DNA from: JAAXKN01 sp050258815
Lineage (GTDB): Bacteria > Bacteroidota > Ignavibacteria > Ignavibacteriales > SURF-24
Length of the DNA stretch: 5,633 bases
Direction: 5' to 3'
NCBI GenBank assembly: GCA_050258815.1
Contig: JBLMZM010000325.1
Span: 1-5,633 of the forward strand
Position 1 is the first letter of the stretch, and every line of letters starts with the position of its first letter. The notes under the pieces are model-generated. The model was given only the letters and a program-made list of their open reading frames with translations, was not told the origin of the DNA and ran no database searches. Below, piece after piece: positions 5,484 through 5,633 of this stretch. Both the position numbers and the translations under genes were made by a program.

Positions 5484-5633
5484 TTACAATCCCGCCTGGA
5501 TTACTTTGTCGTAATCCGACTTGAAAGACTTTATGGCTTTATAAATCGATTCAGCTATATTGCCCTGCCCCTGTTTGCTATTTAAGTATTCGGCGTCTTT
5601 TCTGTTTGAGAGGAATCCCGTCTCCACCAGCAC
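5484..5633 (-). CDS. N-acetylmuramoyl-L-alanine amidase, C-terminal part
   Basis: The last 49 codons of a gene whose start lies beyond the right edge of the window. The sequence begins V-L-V-E-T-G-F-L-S-N and continues with D-A-E-Y-L, G-N-I-A-E-S-I-Y-K-A-I. This is the closing part of the Amidase_3 catalytic domain (AmiA/AmiC, CwlC type), zinc enzymes that cut the amide bond between N-acetylmuramic acid and L-alanine in peptidoglycan and are exported to the periplasm. The Glu in V-E-T-G-F is the conserved catalytic glutamate of the family. The zinc ligands (His, Glu, His) would lie upstream and cannot be checked. The domain ends about 15 residues before the stop, so no C-terminal LysM or SPOR domain follows. 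The assignment rests on a short but very characteristic motif. Confidence 0.85.
   Translation of the reverse strand: MLVETGFLSNRKDAEYLNSKQGQGNIAESIYKAIKSFKSDYDKVIQAGL

Overview
The window looks like chromosomal sequence from an AT-rich, Gram-negative member of the Bacteroidota/Chlorobi/Ignavibacteriota assemblage, most likely Ignavibacteria-like. The best evidence is a C-terminal type IX secretion (T9SS type A) sorting domain with the NYPNPFNPTTTI signature. A lipoprotein whose cysteine is followed by KSSTEPE, an outer-membrane beta-barrel protein and a Bacteroidota-style promoter (TAnnTTTG -7 box) agree with this. No rRNA, tRNA, CRISPR array or insertion sequence was seen.

Layout. Positions 1-3812 carry three cell-envelope genes, all on the minus strand: a lipoprotein with propeller-like WNG repeats (150-1181), a T9SS-exported protein built from about twelve 29-residue repeats (1372-2961), and a small outer-membrane beta-barrel protein (3102-3812). 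A strong minus-strand hairpin terminator (1317-1349) separates the first two, so they are probably transcribed separately.

A 302-base spacer follows, ending in a promoter overlapped by a near-perfect 24-bp dyad (4055-4078). This drives a plus-strand toxin-antitoxin cassette, hicB (4115-4453) then hicA (4463-4693). The cassette is the only plus-strand coding unit. It runs head-on into a broken minus-strand gene (4680-4832) that keeps only the start of a minimal nucleotidyltransferase, up to its GSR motif, and its last codons overlap the end of hicA. A 13-nt inverted repeat flanks hicA: one arm holds the hicA ribosome binding site and the first two bases of its ATG, the other lies exactly where the nucleotidyltransferase homology stops. 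This junction is the most interesting part of the window.

The right end returns to minus-strand genes: the C-terminal 49 codons of a cell-wall amidase (5484-5633, cut by the window edge), then a small three-helix membrane protein (5053-5400) and a hairpin terminator (4912-4949) that probably ends that unit.

How the genes fit together: hicB and hicA form one autoregulated module, while the other genes are envelope or secretion functions with no evident shared pathway. The simplest reading is an ordinary envelope-gene neighbourhood in which a HicBA module has arrived at, or rearranged into, a nucleotidyltransferase gene that may itself have belonged to another toxin-antitoxin pair.
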